Of a DNA stretch of 63,191 bases, positions 54,667 to 63,191 are shown in pieces. The notes below the pieces were generated by a model. It worked only from the letters and a program-made list of their open reading frames with translations. It did not search any database and was not told the origin of the DNA. Position 1 is the first letter of the stretch. Every line of letters starts with the position of its first letter. The stretch lies in contig PBLQ01000015.1 of assembly GCA_002721815.1 (NCBI GenBank), positions 1 through 63,191 of the forward strand. Reading direction: 5' to 3'. The DNA is from Myxococcales bacterium (GTDB taxonomy: Bacteria > Myxococcota > UBA727 > GCA-2721815). The position numbers and the translations under genes are program-made.

Positions 54667-56261
54667 GTCTTTTTCCAGTTGAGCAGGATGAGCTGAACAC
54701 ACAAGGCCATCAGGAGCAAGAGCAGGGCGGCCAAACCAGCATCGGGCAATACGCCTTCTTGTTGGGCATCAAAAATTCGGTAGGCCAAAGTTTGTTTACC
54801 TAATGGCGTGAGCATCAGTGTGATGGGCAGTTCTTTGGCGATGGCAATAAAGAGCAAAAGATAAGCCGCCTTCAGGCCAGGCTTGATGGCGGGCAAAGTG
54901 ATCTTTTGAAAGATGCGGGCCGATGAGGCACCCAAGGTTTGAGCGCTTTCTTCTTGGCGCAGATCAATATTGAGAATGGCCGGTTTTAAGGCCGCATAGC
55001 CTTCAGATAAAAACCGCATCACATAGCCGAACAATAAGAAAAGGCCCGCGCTTTCCACTAACTCAACCCACGTGACACCTGAACCGTTGTCCCACCACCG
55101 GTTCAGCCCTAAAACCAAAAAGAAGATGCCAATGGCAATGAGGATTCCAGGAACGGCGCTCGTGGCGTACACCGCGTTTTCAGCCAAGCCGCTGTGGCGA
55201 TGTTTACCTCGAGCCAGGGTATAGGCCGGTAACAAGGCGGCCACCAAGGTGAGCAGGGCACCCGTCACCGTATAGATCAATGTGTTTGAAATAATACCGC
55301 CAAGTTGCGCAAAACTTTCTTGTTGTTGCAGCCCCGAAAACACCCAGCCACAAATGGTGATCAGAGGTAAGAACAAGCCCAAGCTCACCATAAAAAAATG
55401 AGCCAGATAGGTGGGCGCAAGCAAATGTTTGGGCATGGGTTCTTTGGTGAGCTTGCGTGGTTCACTCAGTTGTCGTTGTGCTTGTTGTTGGCCGTGGAGC
55501 AATCGAATCAATGCCAATACCGGAAAAGTACAGGCCACCAAACCAAAGCCAATGCGCATGGCATCGGGGGGCGCGTGCCGTGATTGATAAAGCGCCCAGG
55601 TTAACACTTCACAATCGAGCAACGCCACCGCACCAAAATCGGAGATGACATAAAAGGCCACGATAACCAAAGCAAAGGCCCAAGTGGGTCGCAAGCGGGG
55701 TAAGGTGAGAGCGACAAAACGACGCCAAGGTGTGGCACCCAAAGTTCGGGCGGCTTCATCCGGGCCAGCAGGGGTATGGCGCAAAGCTGCCGCAACCAAG
55801 ATTTGAACGTAGGGGGTACAGGACAAGGTGAGCACCAAAAGGGCTGCTTCAAATCCCATGAAAGCATTTTCGAAACCCAGTAGACTGCCCAAGCTTCCTC
55901 GAGGTGCAAAGTTTTCGCGAATGATAGCGGCCAATAAATACGACGGCACCGCCAAAGGGAGGGTGCTCAAAAGAGACAGCAGTCCATTGCCAAAATAATC
56001 GTAACGCACTTGGGCGAAAGCCAGCCACGTTCCCAGGATTAAAGCGCTCGCGCTCACCAATAAGGCAAGACCCAAAGTACGGCCCACCAAGGGCCACAGA
56101 TCGGTCAGGGCCAAAGGTGGGGTATCAAAAAGGGTGGGGCTGTGCTGCAGCGCCAAGAACATCCCCAAAAGCGGCACCACCGCTAAAGCGAGGATTCCCC
56201 AGGTGCCCGCCACCGGCAGAAAAGCTTTGAGAGAAACTTGGGCTGGTGGCGCTGGTTGCAC
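54663..56261 (-). CDS. fbpB: Ferric iron ABC transporter permease
   Basis: A 532-residue permease with two fused halves of about six helices each. The coupling-loop motifs for the ATPase are EAARTLGATPWRRF and ESAQTLGASSARIF. The fused FbpB layout is typical for ferric iron uptake (FbpABC/SfuABC). A GTG start is chosen because AGGA lies 5 bases before it. It is 9 bases downstream of fbpA. Confidence 0.93.
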   Translation of the reverse strand: MQPAPPAQVSLKAFLPVAGTWGILALAVVPLLGMFLALQHSPTLFDTPPLALTDLWPLVGRTLGLALLVSASALILGTWLAFAQVRYDYFGNGLLSLLSTLPLAVPSYLLAAIIRENFAPRGSLGSLLGFENAFMGFEAALLVLTLSCTPYVQILVAAALRHTPAGPDEAARTLGATPWRRFVALTLPRLRPTWAFALVIVAFYVISDFGAVALLDCEVLTWALYQSRHAPPDAMRIGFGLVACTFPVLALIRLLHGQQQAQRQLSEPRKLTKEPMPKHLLAPTYLAHFFMVSLGLFLPLITICGWVFSGLQQQESFAQLGGIISNTLIYTVTGALLTLVAALLPAYTLARGKHRHSGLAENAVYATSAVPGILIAIGIFFLVLGLNRWWDNGSGVTWVELVESAGLFLLFGYVMRFLSEGYAALKPAILNIDLRQEESAQTLGASSARIFQKITLPAIKPGLKAAYLLLFIAIAKELPITLMLTPLGKQTLAYRIFDAQQEGVLPDAGLAALLLLLMALCVQLILLNWKKT

Positions 56262-56270
56262 AAAGGTCCT

Positions 56271-57335
56271 TTATTGCAGTTTTAGGTCTCGCAGCATTTT
56301 GAGCGTACCACCCACATCGGCCAAATGCTCTTGCGGGACATGCGACATTAAACTGGAAATGTCAGGTAAGGCTGCATTGGCTTTTATACCGGTCCGAGTG
56401 GGATATTCATAAATTTTGGTGGTGAAATGCTGTTGGCTTTTTTCTGACAACAGGTGTTCTACGAGCTTTTGGGCGGCTTCTTTCTTTTTAGAGTGAGAAA
56501 CAATGCCAATTCCACTGAGCATCATCACATTGCCAGCGTCTTGGGCTTGGCTGAATGAGTAGTTGGCCGCTTTGAGTTCGGGATTGGCCGCTTTGAGTTT
56601 GTGTAAATAGTAATGGTTCACCCAGCCGATTTGGATTTCGCCATTGCTGACGCCTTTCACTTGAGGGGAATTTTTGGGGTAGGTTTTTGGATTTAAATCC
56701 TTGATTTTACTGAGCCATTCCGCGGCTTTTTCTTCTCCCCACAGGTGGCGCAGCGCACTCACGTGGGCTTGGAAGGACGCGTTACCAGGGGCCCAGCCCA
56801 GCTTGTCTTTCCATTTTGAATCGGTGAGCTCAGATAGGGTTTTGGGTAAATCATCGGGCTGAACTGCCGATGGATCGTACACCAGGACCCGTGCGCGACC
56901 GCTGGTAGCGATCCATTTACCCTGAGCGTCTCGATGGGTTGCAGGCACCAAAGCCAAAAGCGCCTCTGGCAGTTGTGCGAGAACATTTTGTTTGGCCAAT
57001 GCACCCAGGTAGCCTGAGTCTTGTGCAAAGAACACATCGGCTTTGCTTTGTGCACCTTCTGAAAGCAGTCGCGTGGCGAGGTTTTGTGTGCTTTTGTCGT
57101 AACGAACGTCAACTTTAATACCGGTACGCTGAGTGAATTCGGTTAATAGAGGTTCAATGAGGACTTGGCTGCGCCCCGAATACAGTGTGATGCTGTCGCG
57201 TTGTTCATTTTTTGTCGCCGCCACTGCATCAGTGGGTTCTTTGATGGGTTTTGTTTCATTTTTGCTGCAGGCAGCCAGGGCCAATATAATACCCAAAAGC
57301 GGTACACGGCGCAGAATCATTTGAGGGAAGAGCAT
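56271..57335 (-). CDS. fbpA: Ferric iron ABC transporter substrate-binding lipoprotein
   Basis: A 354-residue binding protein with lipobox LAAC, so anchored in the inner membrane facing the periplasm. The ITLYSGRSQ start of the mature domain and the VNHYYLHKL segment with adjacent Tyr residues match the ferric-binding transferrin-like family (FbpA/IdiA). AAGGA precedes the ATG at 57335. It is the first gene of fbpABC and shares a Fur-box-bearing region with the divergent DUF4856 gene. Confidence 0.93.
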   Translation of the reverse strand: MLFPQMILRRVPLLGIILALAACSKNETKPIKEPTDAVAATKNEQRDSITLYSGRSQVLIEPLLTEFTQRTGIKVDVRYDKSTQNLATRLLSEGAQSKADVFFAQDSGYLGALAKQNVLAQLPEALLALVPATHRDAQGKWIATSGRARVLVYDPSAVQPDDLPKTLSELTDSKWKDKLGWAPGNASFQAHVSALRHLWGEEKAAEWLSKIKDLNPKTYPKNSPQVKGVSNGEIQIGWVNHYYLHKLKAANPELKAANYSFSQAQDAGNVMMLSGIGIVSHSKKKEAAQKLVEHLLSEKSQQHFTTKIYEYPTRTGIKANAALPDISSLMSHVPQEHLADVGGTLKMLRDLKLQ

Positions 57336-57527
57336 TTTAAGATCCTTTGGATTGGGATCTTTTGCGGTTTCGAGCGCAAAAAATCCGCTATTTGGGGCCT
57401 CACTATGCGGGCATAAGCGGGAAGTCAACGGTGGCTCCGGTCTCAAAGGGCTGTTTTGCGGCTATTTTTGCCAAGCCAACCCATTGAAATAAATGGAATT
57501 TTAAAAAAGCACACATTTAATTGAAAA

Positions 57528-57542
57528 TGAGAATGATTCTCA
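57528..57542. promoter_or_regulatory. Fur box 1
   Basis: TGAGAATGATTCTCA is a perfect 7-1-7 palindrome matching the Fur consensus (TGATAATNATTATCA). It lies between fbpA and the DUF4856 gene and overlaps a possible -35 (TTGCAA) of the plus-strand promoter, followed 15 bases later by TATAGA. Confidence 0.85.
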
Positions 57543-57586
57543 GTTGCAATTCTATGAGGAAGTCTATAGACCTGCATAGCTTTTTA

Positions 57587-57601
57587 TGAGAATGATTCTC
57601 A
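57587..57601. promoter_or_regulatory. Fur box 2
   Basis: An exact copy of Fur box 1, 59 bases downstream and closer to the DUF4856 start. Two identical boxes between divergent iron genes suggest tight joint control. Confidence 0.85.
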
Positions 57602-57634
57602 AAATCAACTTGCAAAGGTTAAGGGATATATAAA

Positions 57635-59449
57635 ATGTCTACTATTAAAACTCGTTGGCTTTTTACTTTATTGATTTCAGGGCTCTTGGCGCTTAGTGCC
57701 GGTTGTCCAGCTCCTGAGGACACCCACGATGACGGCCATTCCGATGGTCACGACGATGGTCACTCTGATGGTGATGATGATGGTGATTCCGACGGCAACA
57801 CCGATGGCAACACCGACGGCACCACCGACGGCACCACCGACGGCAATACCGATGGCAATACCGATGGCAATACCGATGGCAATACCGATGGCAATACCGA
57901 TGGCAATACCGATGGTACTTCTGCTGATGCTGGTAACGCTGATGGTTCTACTGACGGCTCTACCGATGGAAGCACTGACGGGTCCGAGAGTGATGCAGGC
58001 GTAGCGCCAGTGGCCGCCACGATGGATTACACCTACCCCAGCACCTACGGTGGTGACTGTGATGGTGAAGACAGTGTTTATTACGGTGGTCAAACTTACC
58101 GACAGATCATCATTTCTACCATCAAGCAATATCTCAAAACCTTGAATGCAGGAATCGATACGAGTAACTCCACCGCTACCGATATTCGAAGTGCTTTAGA
58201 TCTGCACATCGATGCCGACTCATCCATCGAAGCCAATCCCATCGCTATTGGTTCCACCGGAGATTACACCGACTACGTGCAAACCACATTGGGCGATTTC
58301 GCTGGTGCTGGCAGCAGCCCTGCTTCCAAAATGGCTGGTAAGGACAACAACTGCAAGTCCACTGGCACCAATGGCGAAACAATCATCCACGTTGATAACA
58401 TCATCGCACAAGCCGGTAATGCTTGTGACACTGACGCCGAAACCGCTGAAGGTGCCATCACTGCCATGATCGGTTGGGGCGCCACCATCAGCCCAACCGC
58501 ATTGGTTGACGAATGGTTCCAAGCCGTTGCTGATGCTGCTGAAGAACGCTCCATCAACGGTGTTGCTGTCTATGACCCAACAGTGGCTGTGGATGATCGC
58601 GAAGATAGTGATAAACTTCCGATTTACGTGACCGCTACTGGGCTTGATTACCAACAACTGTTGCAGAAATTCTTGTTGGGCGCGGTAACGTTCTCTCAAG
58701 GCGCTGATGACTACTTGGATCAAGGCTTGAACGCATCCAACGCACAGAGCCAGGGCAAATGTTACTCAAGCTTGGCTCACAAGTGGGACGAAGGTTACGG
58801 TTACTTTGGTGCAAGCCGTTACTACGGTCAGCAAACCGACGCCGAGAACAAAGCAGGCTACAAAGACCAAGACCTTGACGACAAGCTCAATTTGGAAACT
58901 GAGGCTAACTACGGTCACTCCGTCAATGCAGCAAAGCGTGACATCGGCGCGACTGTGGCGACAGATTTCACCGCTGGTGCATTCGACGCGTTTAAGGCCG
59001 GCCGTGACCTCATTGCTGGTGCAGGCGACACTTTGACCACTGACGAAATGACTGAACTCGAAGGGTATCGTGATGCTGCGATCTCCAACTGGGAAAAGGC
59101 CATTTCTGCCACGGTTGTTCACTATATCAACGATGTGTTGGCCGACATGGACAAGTTTGGCACCACCGGCGATGACGGCTACAGCTTCACCACCCACGCC
59201 AAGCACTGGGGTGAGTTGAAGGGCTTCGCAATGTCCTTCCAGTTCAACCCTTATTCCCCAATGTACGGAACAGCCGACGGTGAGACCACGACTCACTTCG
59301 AAAACTTCCACACTAAGGTGGGTACGGCGCCTGTGTTGAGCACAGACACTCCTGAAAACATTGCAGCTTACAAAACTGCACTGGAAGAAGCACGTACGCT
59401 GTTGCAAACAGCCTACGGGTTCGATGCAGATAACGTGAGCAACTGGTAA
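57635..59449 (+). CDS. DUF4856 lipoprotein
   Basis: A 604-residue predicted lipoprotein (lipobox SAGC). A His/Asp-rich segment (residues about 30-52, such as DDGHSDGHDDGHSDG) could bind metal. It is followed by ten DGxT units, a DAG linker, then the DUF4856 domain from about residue 130. Hallmarks are YPSTYGG, LAHKWDEGYGYFG, and the C-terminal YGFDADNVSNW. Such genes are often next to imelysin and TonB receptors. Likely a surface iron-uptake component; the activity is unknown. Confidence 0.88.
   Translation: MSTIKTRWLFTLLISGLLALSAGCPAPEDTHDDGHSDGHDDGHSDGDDDGDSDGNTDGNTDGTTDGTTDGNTDGNTDGNTDGNTDGNTDGNTDGTSADAGNADGSTDGSTDGSTDGSESDAGVAPVAATMDYTYPSTYGGDCDGEDSVYYGGQTYRQIIISTIKQYLKTLNAGIDTSNSTATDIRSALDLHIDADSSIEANPIAIGSTGDYTDYVQTTLGDFAGAGSSPASKMAGKDNNCKSTGTNGETIIHVDNIIAQAGNACDTDAETAEGAITAMIGWGATISPTALVDEWFQAVADAAEERSINGVAVYDPTVAVDDREDSDKLPIYVTATGLDYQQLLQKFLLGAVTFSQGADDYLDQGLNASNAQSQGKCYSSLAHKWDEGYGYFGASRYYGQQTDAENKAGYKDQDLDDKLNLETEANYGHSVNAAKRDIGATVATDFTAGAFDAFKAGRDLIAGAGDTLTTDEMTELEGYRDAAISNWEKAISATVVHYINDVLADMDKFGTTGDDGYSFTTHAKHWGELKGFAMSFQFNPYSPMYGTADGETTTHFENFHTKVGTAPVLSTDTPENIAAYKTALEEARTLLQTAYGFDADNVSNW
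57791..57910 (+). repeat. Ten 12-base DGxT coding repeats
   Basis: Ten tandem 12-base units encode DGNT or DGTT. The last five (57851-57910) are identical, GATGGCAATACC. Slippage here would change the linker length by four residues without a frameshift. Confidence 0.85.
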
Positions 59450-59462
59450 GCGTTAAAAAAGT

Positions 59463-59488
59463 CACCACCAATCTTAAAATTGGTGGTG
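59463..59488 (+). terminator. Hairpin after DUF4856 gene
   Basis: A perfect 10-base stem (CACCACCAAT / ATTGGTGGTG) with a 6-base loop begins 13 bases after the stop. It is not followed by a T run, so it may be a partial terminator or mRNA stabiliser within the operon. Confidence 0.55.
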
Positions 59489-59494
59489 GCAGAT

Positions 59495-59526
59495 CCAATC
59501 CCATTTGGTAAGTCGAATGGGATTGG
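59495..59526 (+). terminator. Second hairpin upstream of imelysin gene
   Basis: An 11-base perfect stem (CCAATCCCATT / AATGGGATTGG) with a 10-base loop follows the first hairpin, then TTGTTTG. Parts of the two hairpins are similar, so alternative folds are possible. Confidence 0.5.
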
Positions 59527-59600
59527 TTGTTTGAGAGAATGAAAACTCACCCGGTTCAACAGACATTGGTGGGATTCGAAACCACTTAAGGAGAGTCGCA

Positions 59601-60929
59601 ATGGCGAAACTTTTTGGGAAGCAACGAACGAGCACTTCAGGCTCGTTCGTTTTCGTTTTAGGCCTAACCACTTTATGTTTCTTAGGGGCCTCTTGTACCA
59701 ACCTGGGCGATGTTGTTGAGGGCAATGTGACTGAGACCGGTGACGGCTCGGGTGATGATGCAAATAACACCAACAATAACAACGGGACCAACCCCGACTC
59801 GACACACCCAGCAGACAAGGTTGATTTAGAGGCCATTCTCACCAGCTTGGCTGAAAACGTCATCCTGCCAGTTTATCAAGAATTCCACACCGCTGCGTTG
59901 GCTTTGCAAACCACCGCAGACGATTATGCTGCAGCCGTCGCCAGTGACAGCAGCGGGGCTGACGAGCTTGCCGCTTTAAAAGAGGCATGGAAAACTGCCA
60001 TGGCAGCTTGGCAACAGGCCGAAATGCTACAAATCGGCCCAGCCGGAAGCTCGAGTAAAACCATTGCTGGAGATAACATTCGAGATGAAATTTATTCCTG
60101 GCCGACCGTGAACTCTTGCCGCATTGACCAGGAGCTGGTCGAAGCCGTCTATGACGCCTCTGGCTTTTTTAGTGATGAGCTCGTTAATGTGTACGGATTG
60201 GACGCCATCGAATACTTGGTGTTTGAACAAAGCGCTCAAAACACTTGTCCAAGCGTGGTTCATTTGAACACCAGTGGTGCTTGGAGCGCCATGAGTGACG
60301 CAGACCTGAAGTCTGGGCGCGCAAGCTACAGTAAATCTCTGGCAGCCAACCTTGTGACACGCGCCAACGAATTGGTGAATCACTGGTCATCTGAGGATGG
60401 CAACTTTGTCGAAGATTTGGCAAAAGCCGGTGAAAGTGGTTCCATCTACCAAACACAACTAGAGGCCCTTAACGACGTCTTTGCGGCCATGTTCTTCTTA
60501 GATACGACCATCAAGGATAAAAAACTGGCCATTCCCGCGGGACTCCATACATCCTGTGAGGGCGTTTGCCCCGATAAGGCGGAGTCCCAATGGGCCCACG
60601 TGTCTAAAGAAAACATCGTTTCCAACCTCAAAGCTTTTCAACGCACGTTTCACGGCGGCTTGAATCCGGCAGACGATGTTGGCTTTGATGATTTTTTGGT
60701 GGAGTTGGGCTATGACGACTTAGCTCAAACCATGACCGACGATATCGCTTCGGCCATTGCTGCCACCGAAGCCATTAGCGGATCTCTCAAAGACGCTCTT
60801 AATGATGATTATGACGGCGTGAAAGCCGCTTATGATGCGGTCAAAGCTGTAACCGATAATCTCAAGGGTGACTTTGTGACCATTTTGGGCTTAACCATCC
60901 CTGCTGAGGGTGCGGGTGACAGTGATTAA
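59601..60929 (+). CDS. Imelysin-family lipoprotein
   Basis: A 442-residue predicted lipoprotein (Cys after GAS). A short Asn/Asp-rich linker leads into the helical imelysin (M75/IrpA) domain, found in iron-regulated surface proteins. In family members with a GxHxxE site the motif has a His; here it reads GLDAIEYLVFE, so the His is replaced by Asp, as in non-proteolytic relatives. GGAG precedes the ATG. It is in the Fur-boxed operon after DUF4856. Confidence 0.9.
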   Translation: MAKLFGKQRTSTSGSFVFVLGLTTLCFLGASCTNLGDVVEGNVTETGDGSGDDANNTNNNNGTNPDSTHPADKVDLEAILTSLAENVILPVYQEFHTAALALQTTADDYAAAVASDSSGADELAALKEAWKTAMAAWQQAEMLQIGPAGSSSKTIAGDNIRDEIYSWPTVNSCRIDQELVEAVYDASGFFSDELVNVYGLDAIEYLVFEQSAQNTCPSVVHLNTSGAWSAMSDADLKSGRASYSKSLAANLVTRANELVNHWSSEDGNFVEDLAKAGESGSIYQTQLEALNDVFAAMFFLDTTIKDKKLAIPAGLHTSCEGVCPDKAESQWAHVSKENIVSNLKAFQRTFHGGLNPADDVGFDDFLVELGYDDLAQTMTDDIASAIAATEAISGSLKDALNDDYDGVKAAYDAVKAVTDNLKGDFVTILGLTIPAEGAGDSD

Positions 60930-60948
60930 TGTATTAAGGTGTTGAGTC

Positions 60949-61926
60949 TTGAACCACTTCTCGACCATTAGTGAAGCCATTTTAGACCCTTTTCTCTCGG
61001 TACTTGACCCGGAGAAAAGGGTTTTTTGGCCTTTTTTGGTCGCTAGCTTGGTCTTGGCGTTGTGGGTGGCGGTTAAAGAGCGACGAGAACGATCTCTGCG
61101 TTCTTTTCTCACTTATCTTTTTCCCATGAAAATCTGGTTACATGCTTCTGCCCTTTTGGATTATCGTTTACTTTTCGCAAAAGCTTTACTGCGGCTCGTC
61201 TTGATCACGCCATGGGCCATGTCGGCTTTCGGCTTATCCGTTTGGTGGGTGGGCATTCTCAATAAGAATTTTGGTGTCGTGTCGCCGGTATCCATGGACA
61301 AAACCCAAATCATGGTGCTTTACACCCTCATCCTGTTTATCGGCTGGGACCTGAGTCGCTATGTTTTGCATCGGTTATTGCACACGGTACCTTTTTTATG
61401 GGAGTTTCATAAAGTCCATCATTCTGCCGAGGTACTCACCCCTTTTACTTTGTATCGCAGTCATCCCGTAGAAAGCATGCTGTATGCGCTCAGAGGCGTT
61501 TTGGTGGTGAGTGCCATAACGGGAACGTTTTTTTACTTCTTCAAGTCGCAAGCCATTCAATACGAAGTCTTGAGTGTCAACGTACTGGGCTTCTTTTTTA
61601 ACTTCACAGGCGGGAACCTTCGTCACTCCCATGTCTGGCTTTCCTATGGAAAAAAATTCGAGCACATTTTTATCAGCCCCGCGCAACATCAAGTGCACCA
61701 CAGCGTAGACGAAGAGCACTTCAACAAAAATTACGGAACGTGGTTGTCTGTTTGGGATTGGCTGTCGGGGACATTGTATGTCACCAGCGAAAAAGAGGGT
61801 TTACGTTTTGGTTTAAGTGAGGCAGAACTGAACCACGATCCTCATCGAGTGGGATCGATTTTGGTGTTTCCTTTGTGGGCAGGAATTAAACGATTGTGGC
61901 CCCAAAAACTACCCGTCAAAAGGTAA
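60949..61926 (+). CDS. Sterol desaturase/fatty acid hydroxylase family membrane protein
   Basis: A 325-residue multi-pass protein with the di-iron histidine boxes HRLLH, HKVHH and HQVHH. Family members hydroxylate or desaturate lipids using oxygen. A TTG start at 60949 follows AAGGTG by 7 bases. It lies 19 bases after imelysin and just before the TonB receptor, so it is part of the iron operon. Substrate unknown. Confidence 0.88.
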   Translation: MNHFSTISEAILDPFLSVLDPEKRVFWPFLVASLVLALWVAVKERRERSLRSFLTYLFPMKIWLHASALLDYRLLFAKALLRLVLITPWAMSAFGLSVWWVGILNKNFGVVSPVSMDKTQIMVLYTLILFIGWDLSRYVLHRLLHTVPFLWEFHKVHHSAEVLTPFTLYRSHPVESMLYALRGVLVVSAITGTFFYFFKSQAIQYEVLSVNVLGFFFNFTGGNLRHSHVWLSYGKKFEHIFISPAQHQVHHSVDEEHFNKNYGTWLSVWDWLSGTLYVTSEKEGLRFGLSEAELNHDPHRVGSILVFPLWAGIKRLWPQKLPVKR

Positions 61927-61932
61927 GAATTG

Positions 61933-63191
61933 ATGGTAATCATGAATTGTGTTCGTTTGGTTTTTGGAGCCTGTTTATGTTTTTGGGTGGCTGGCGTCAA
62001 CTTGGTTCACGCTGAAGAGGCTTCAGATGCCGGTGTGTCTAACGATGGGGCAAAAAGTGAAACGAGTGAGGCTAATCAAGAAAGCACGGATGCAGGTCCC
62101 GACGTCAATAATGAAGCGCTAACCAATGAGACGGAAGAGAATTCTCAAGACGCCACTGATGCAGGCCCTTCAGTAAAATCTGAGGAAGCCTTGGTGGTGG
62201 TTGACGTGGAAGAAGCGCCATCGCCGAGCGAAGCACCGGTTGCACCGGGCGGTTTTGATCTTTCCTTGGACACAGTGTCTATTATCGGTGACAGGGAACG
62301 TCTGCGAAAAGCAGTGGGCTCGGGACATGTTATTTCTGAAGAAGAATTAGAACGATTCGAATACGATGACATCCATCGCGTGTTGAACCAGACCCCGGGC
62401 GTCTATGTGCGCGGTGAGGATGGCTATGGCCTTCGGCCCAACATTGGCTTGCGCGGTGCCAACTCGGATCGGAGTGCTAAGGTCACGTTGATGGAGGATG
62501 GTATTTTGCTCACCCCGGCACCTTATTCTGCCCCTGCGGCTTATTATTTTCCGCTCATGGCACGTATTTCTGGGGTTGAGGTGTTTAAGGGGCCGGCCGC
62601 TATCCGGTATGGACCCAACACCATCGGTGGTGCGCTCAATTTCCAGACGCGTCAAATTCCACGAGCACCTTCAGCCGCCATTGATTTTGGATACGGCATG
62701 GAGAACTTTGGCCGTTTACAAGGATATGCCGGCACCAGCGGAGGCAATTGGGGCGTGTTGGTGGAAGGGGTTCACCTACAGTCCGACGGCTTTAAGCAGC
62801 TCGACAACGGTGGCAACACCGGTTTCGACCGCAATGAGGTTTTGGCCAAGGCGCGGTACCACACAGATCCGGGTGGCGAATTGTATCACCAGTTCGACGC
62901 TCGGTTTGGTTATGCCACCGAACTTTCCAATGAAACCTACTTAGGTTTGACCGATGCTGACTTTGATGCTTCGCCGTATCGGCGGTATTTGTCGAGCCAA
63001 ATGGGGCAAATGGATTGGAACCGCATGCAAATGCGTTTGGGGTATTACTTAGCCCAAGAGGAGTTTTTCGATTTGCAGTTGGTGGGTTACCGGCATAATT
63101 TCTCGCGGGACTGGCGCAAGCTCAACAGCTTTCGCGGGGCGGCACTGAGAGATGTTCTGTCTGATCCTGATGCTGGTCAAGCCGCTGTATA
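61933..63191 (+). CDS. FecA-like TonB-dependent receptor, C-terminus outside window
   Basis: The frame is open from the ATG at 61933 to the edge (419 codons). A signal peptide is followed by a Glu/Asp/DAG-rich spacer to about residue 110. The plug domain follows (LNQTPGVYVRGEDGYGLRPN, IGLRGANSDRS, FKGPAAIRYGPNTIGGALNF), then beta strands of the barrel. The plug motifs are those of FecA-type ferric siderophore or ferric citrate receptors in the outer membrane. The acidic spacer is unusual. It closes the Fur-boxed operon in this window. Confidence 0.92.
   Translation, partial: MVIMNCVRLVFGACLCFWVAGVNLVHAEEASDAGVSNDGAKSETSEANQESTDAGPDVNNEALTNETEENSQDATDAGPSVKSEEALVVVDVEEAPSPSEAPVAPGGFDLSLDTVSIIGDRERLRKAVGSGHVISEEELERFEYDDIHRVLNQTPGVYVRGEDGYGLRPNIGLRGANSDRSAKVTLMEDGILLTPAPYSAPAAYYFPLMARISGVEVFKGPAAIRYGPNTIGGALNFQTRQIPRAPSAAIDFGYGMENFGRLQGYAGTSGGNWGVLVEGVHLQSDGFKQLDNGGNTGFDRNEVLAKARYHTDPGGELYHQFDARFGYATELSNETYLGLTDADFDASPYRRYLSSQMGQMDWNRMQMRLGYYLAQEEFFDLQLVGYRHNFSRDWRKLNSFRGAALRDVLSDPDAGQAAV

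Noticed and set aside
1-63191. tRNA, rRNA, transposase, integrase or attachment sites
   Set aside because: None was recognised by eye on either strand; a tRNA scan would be needed to exclude a missed tRNA.

Overview
This 63 kb window reads as bacterial chromosome of roughly even base composition and high coding density. I see no rRNA, tRNA, CRISPR array, insertion sequence or phage gene. The best guess for the organism is a Gram-negative deltaproteobacterium in the broad sense (Myxococcota, perhaps Bradymonadia-like). The reasons are many lipoproteins with DAG-containing linkers, Myxococcus-type Cys-rich repeats, slime-mold CTDC-type repeats, thrombospondin type 3 repeats and DUF1566 domains, together with a squalene-synthase-like enzyme and an outer-membrane TonB receptor. 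This is inference from protein style, not a phylogenetic placement.

Layout. 1-6.9 kb: two huge minus-strand Cys-rich surface lipoproteins joined by a TGATG stop/start. 7.0-8.5 kb: a CsoR-type repressor with its operator and a SO_0444-type metal permease carrying an HMA domain. 8.5-12.4 kb: a polyamine operon (agmatinase, deoxyhypusine-synthase-like enzyme, arginine decarboxylase). 12.6-15.9 kb: isoaspartyl peptidase, methyltransferase, MsrA and a lipoprotein. 16-18.9 kb: repeat-rich lipoproteins (a YD-like 27-residue repeat protein, a YHYH protein) and a gene relic. 19-23.4 kb: a standalone RluA-N-terminal-like protein and the sdhCAB operon. 23.7-27.6 kb: two methyltransferases, a DUF4336 protein and an alpha/beta-hydrolase-like lipoprotein gene broken by one in-frame TAG. 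27.6-30 kb: a selD operon. 30.2-32.8 kb: rimO-guaC. 32.9-40.8 kb: three tandem paralogous giant lipoproteins (choice-of-anchor D, thrombospondin type 3 repeats, paired DUF1566). 40.8-48.3 kb: hydrolase, phosphatase, SpmAB-like permease, squalene-synthase-like enzyme, GT-C-like membrane protein, M23 peptidase and Uup. 48.4-51.5 kb: metal and arsenic handling (ZIP-like permease, ArsR with a 31-residue Cys-rich peptide, ArsC, aquaporin). 51.6-53.6 kb: glutathione S-transferase and a vanadium-haloperoxidase-like protein. 53.6-63.2 kb: an iron module, fbpABC on the minus strand diverging from DUF4856, imelysin, sterol-desaturase-like and FecA-like TonB receptor genes, with two identical Fur-type boxes between them.

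How the genes work together. The iron module pairs predicted outer-membrane uptake and surface iron proteins with inner-membrane ferric import, probably under one Fur switch. In the arsenic cluster, ArsC would make arsenite that could leave through the aquaporin, while a Cys-rich peptide made with ArsR could bind the metalloid. The polyamine operon would take arginine through agmatine to putrescine and perhaps on to homospermidine. The most novel-looking items are the 31-residue, 11-cysteine peptide translationally coupled to arsR, the cytoplasmic haloperoxidase-like protein behind a 5' hairpin, and the Fur-boxed DUF4856/imelysin locus.
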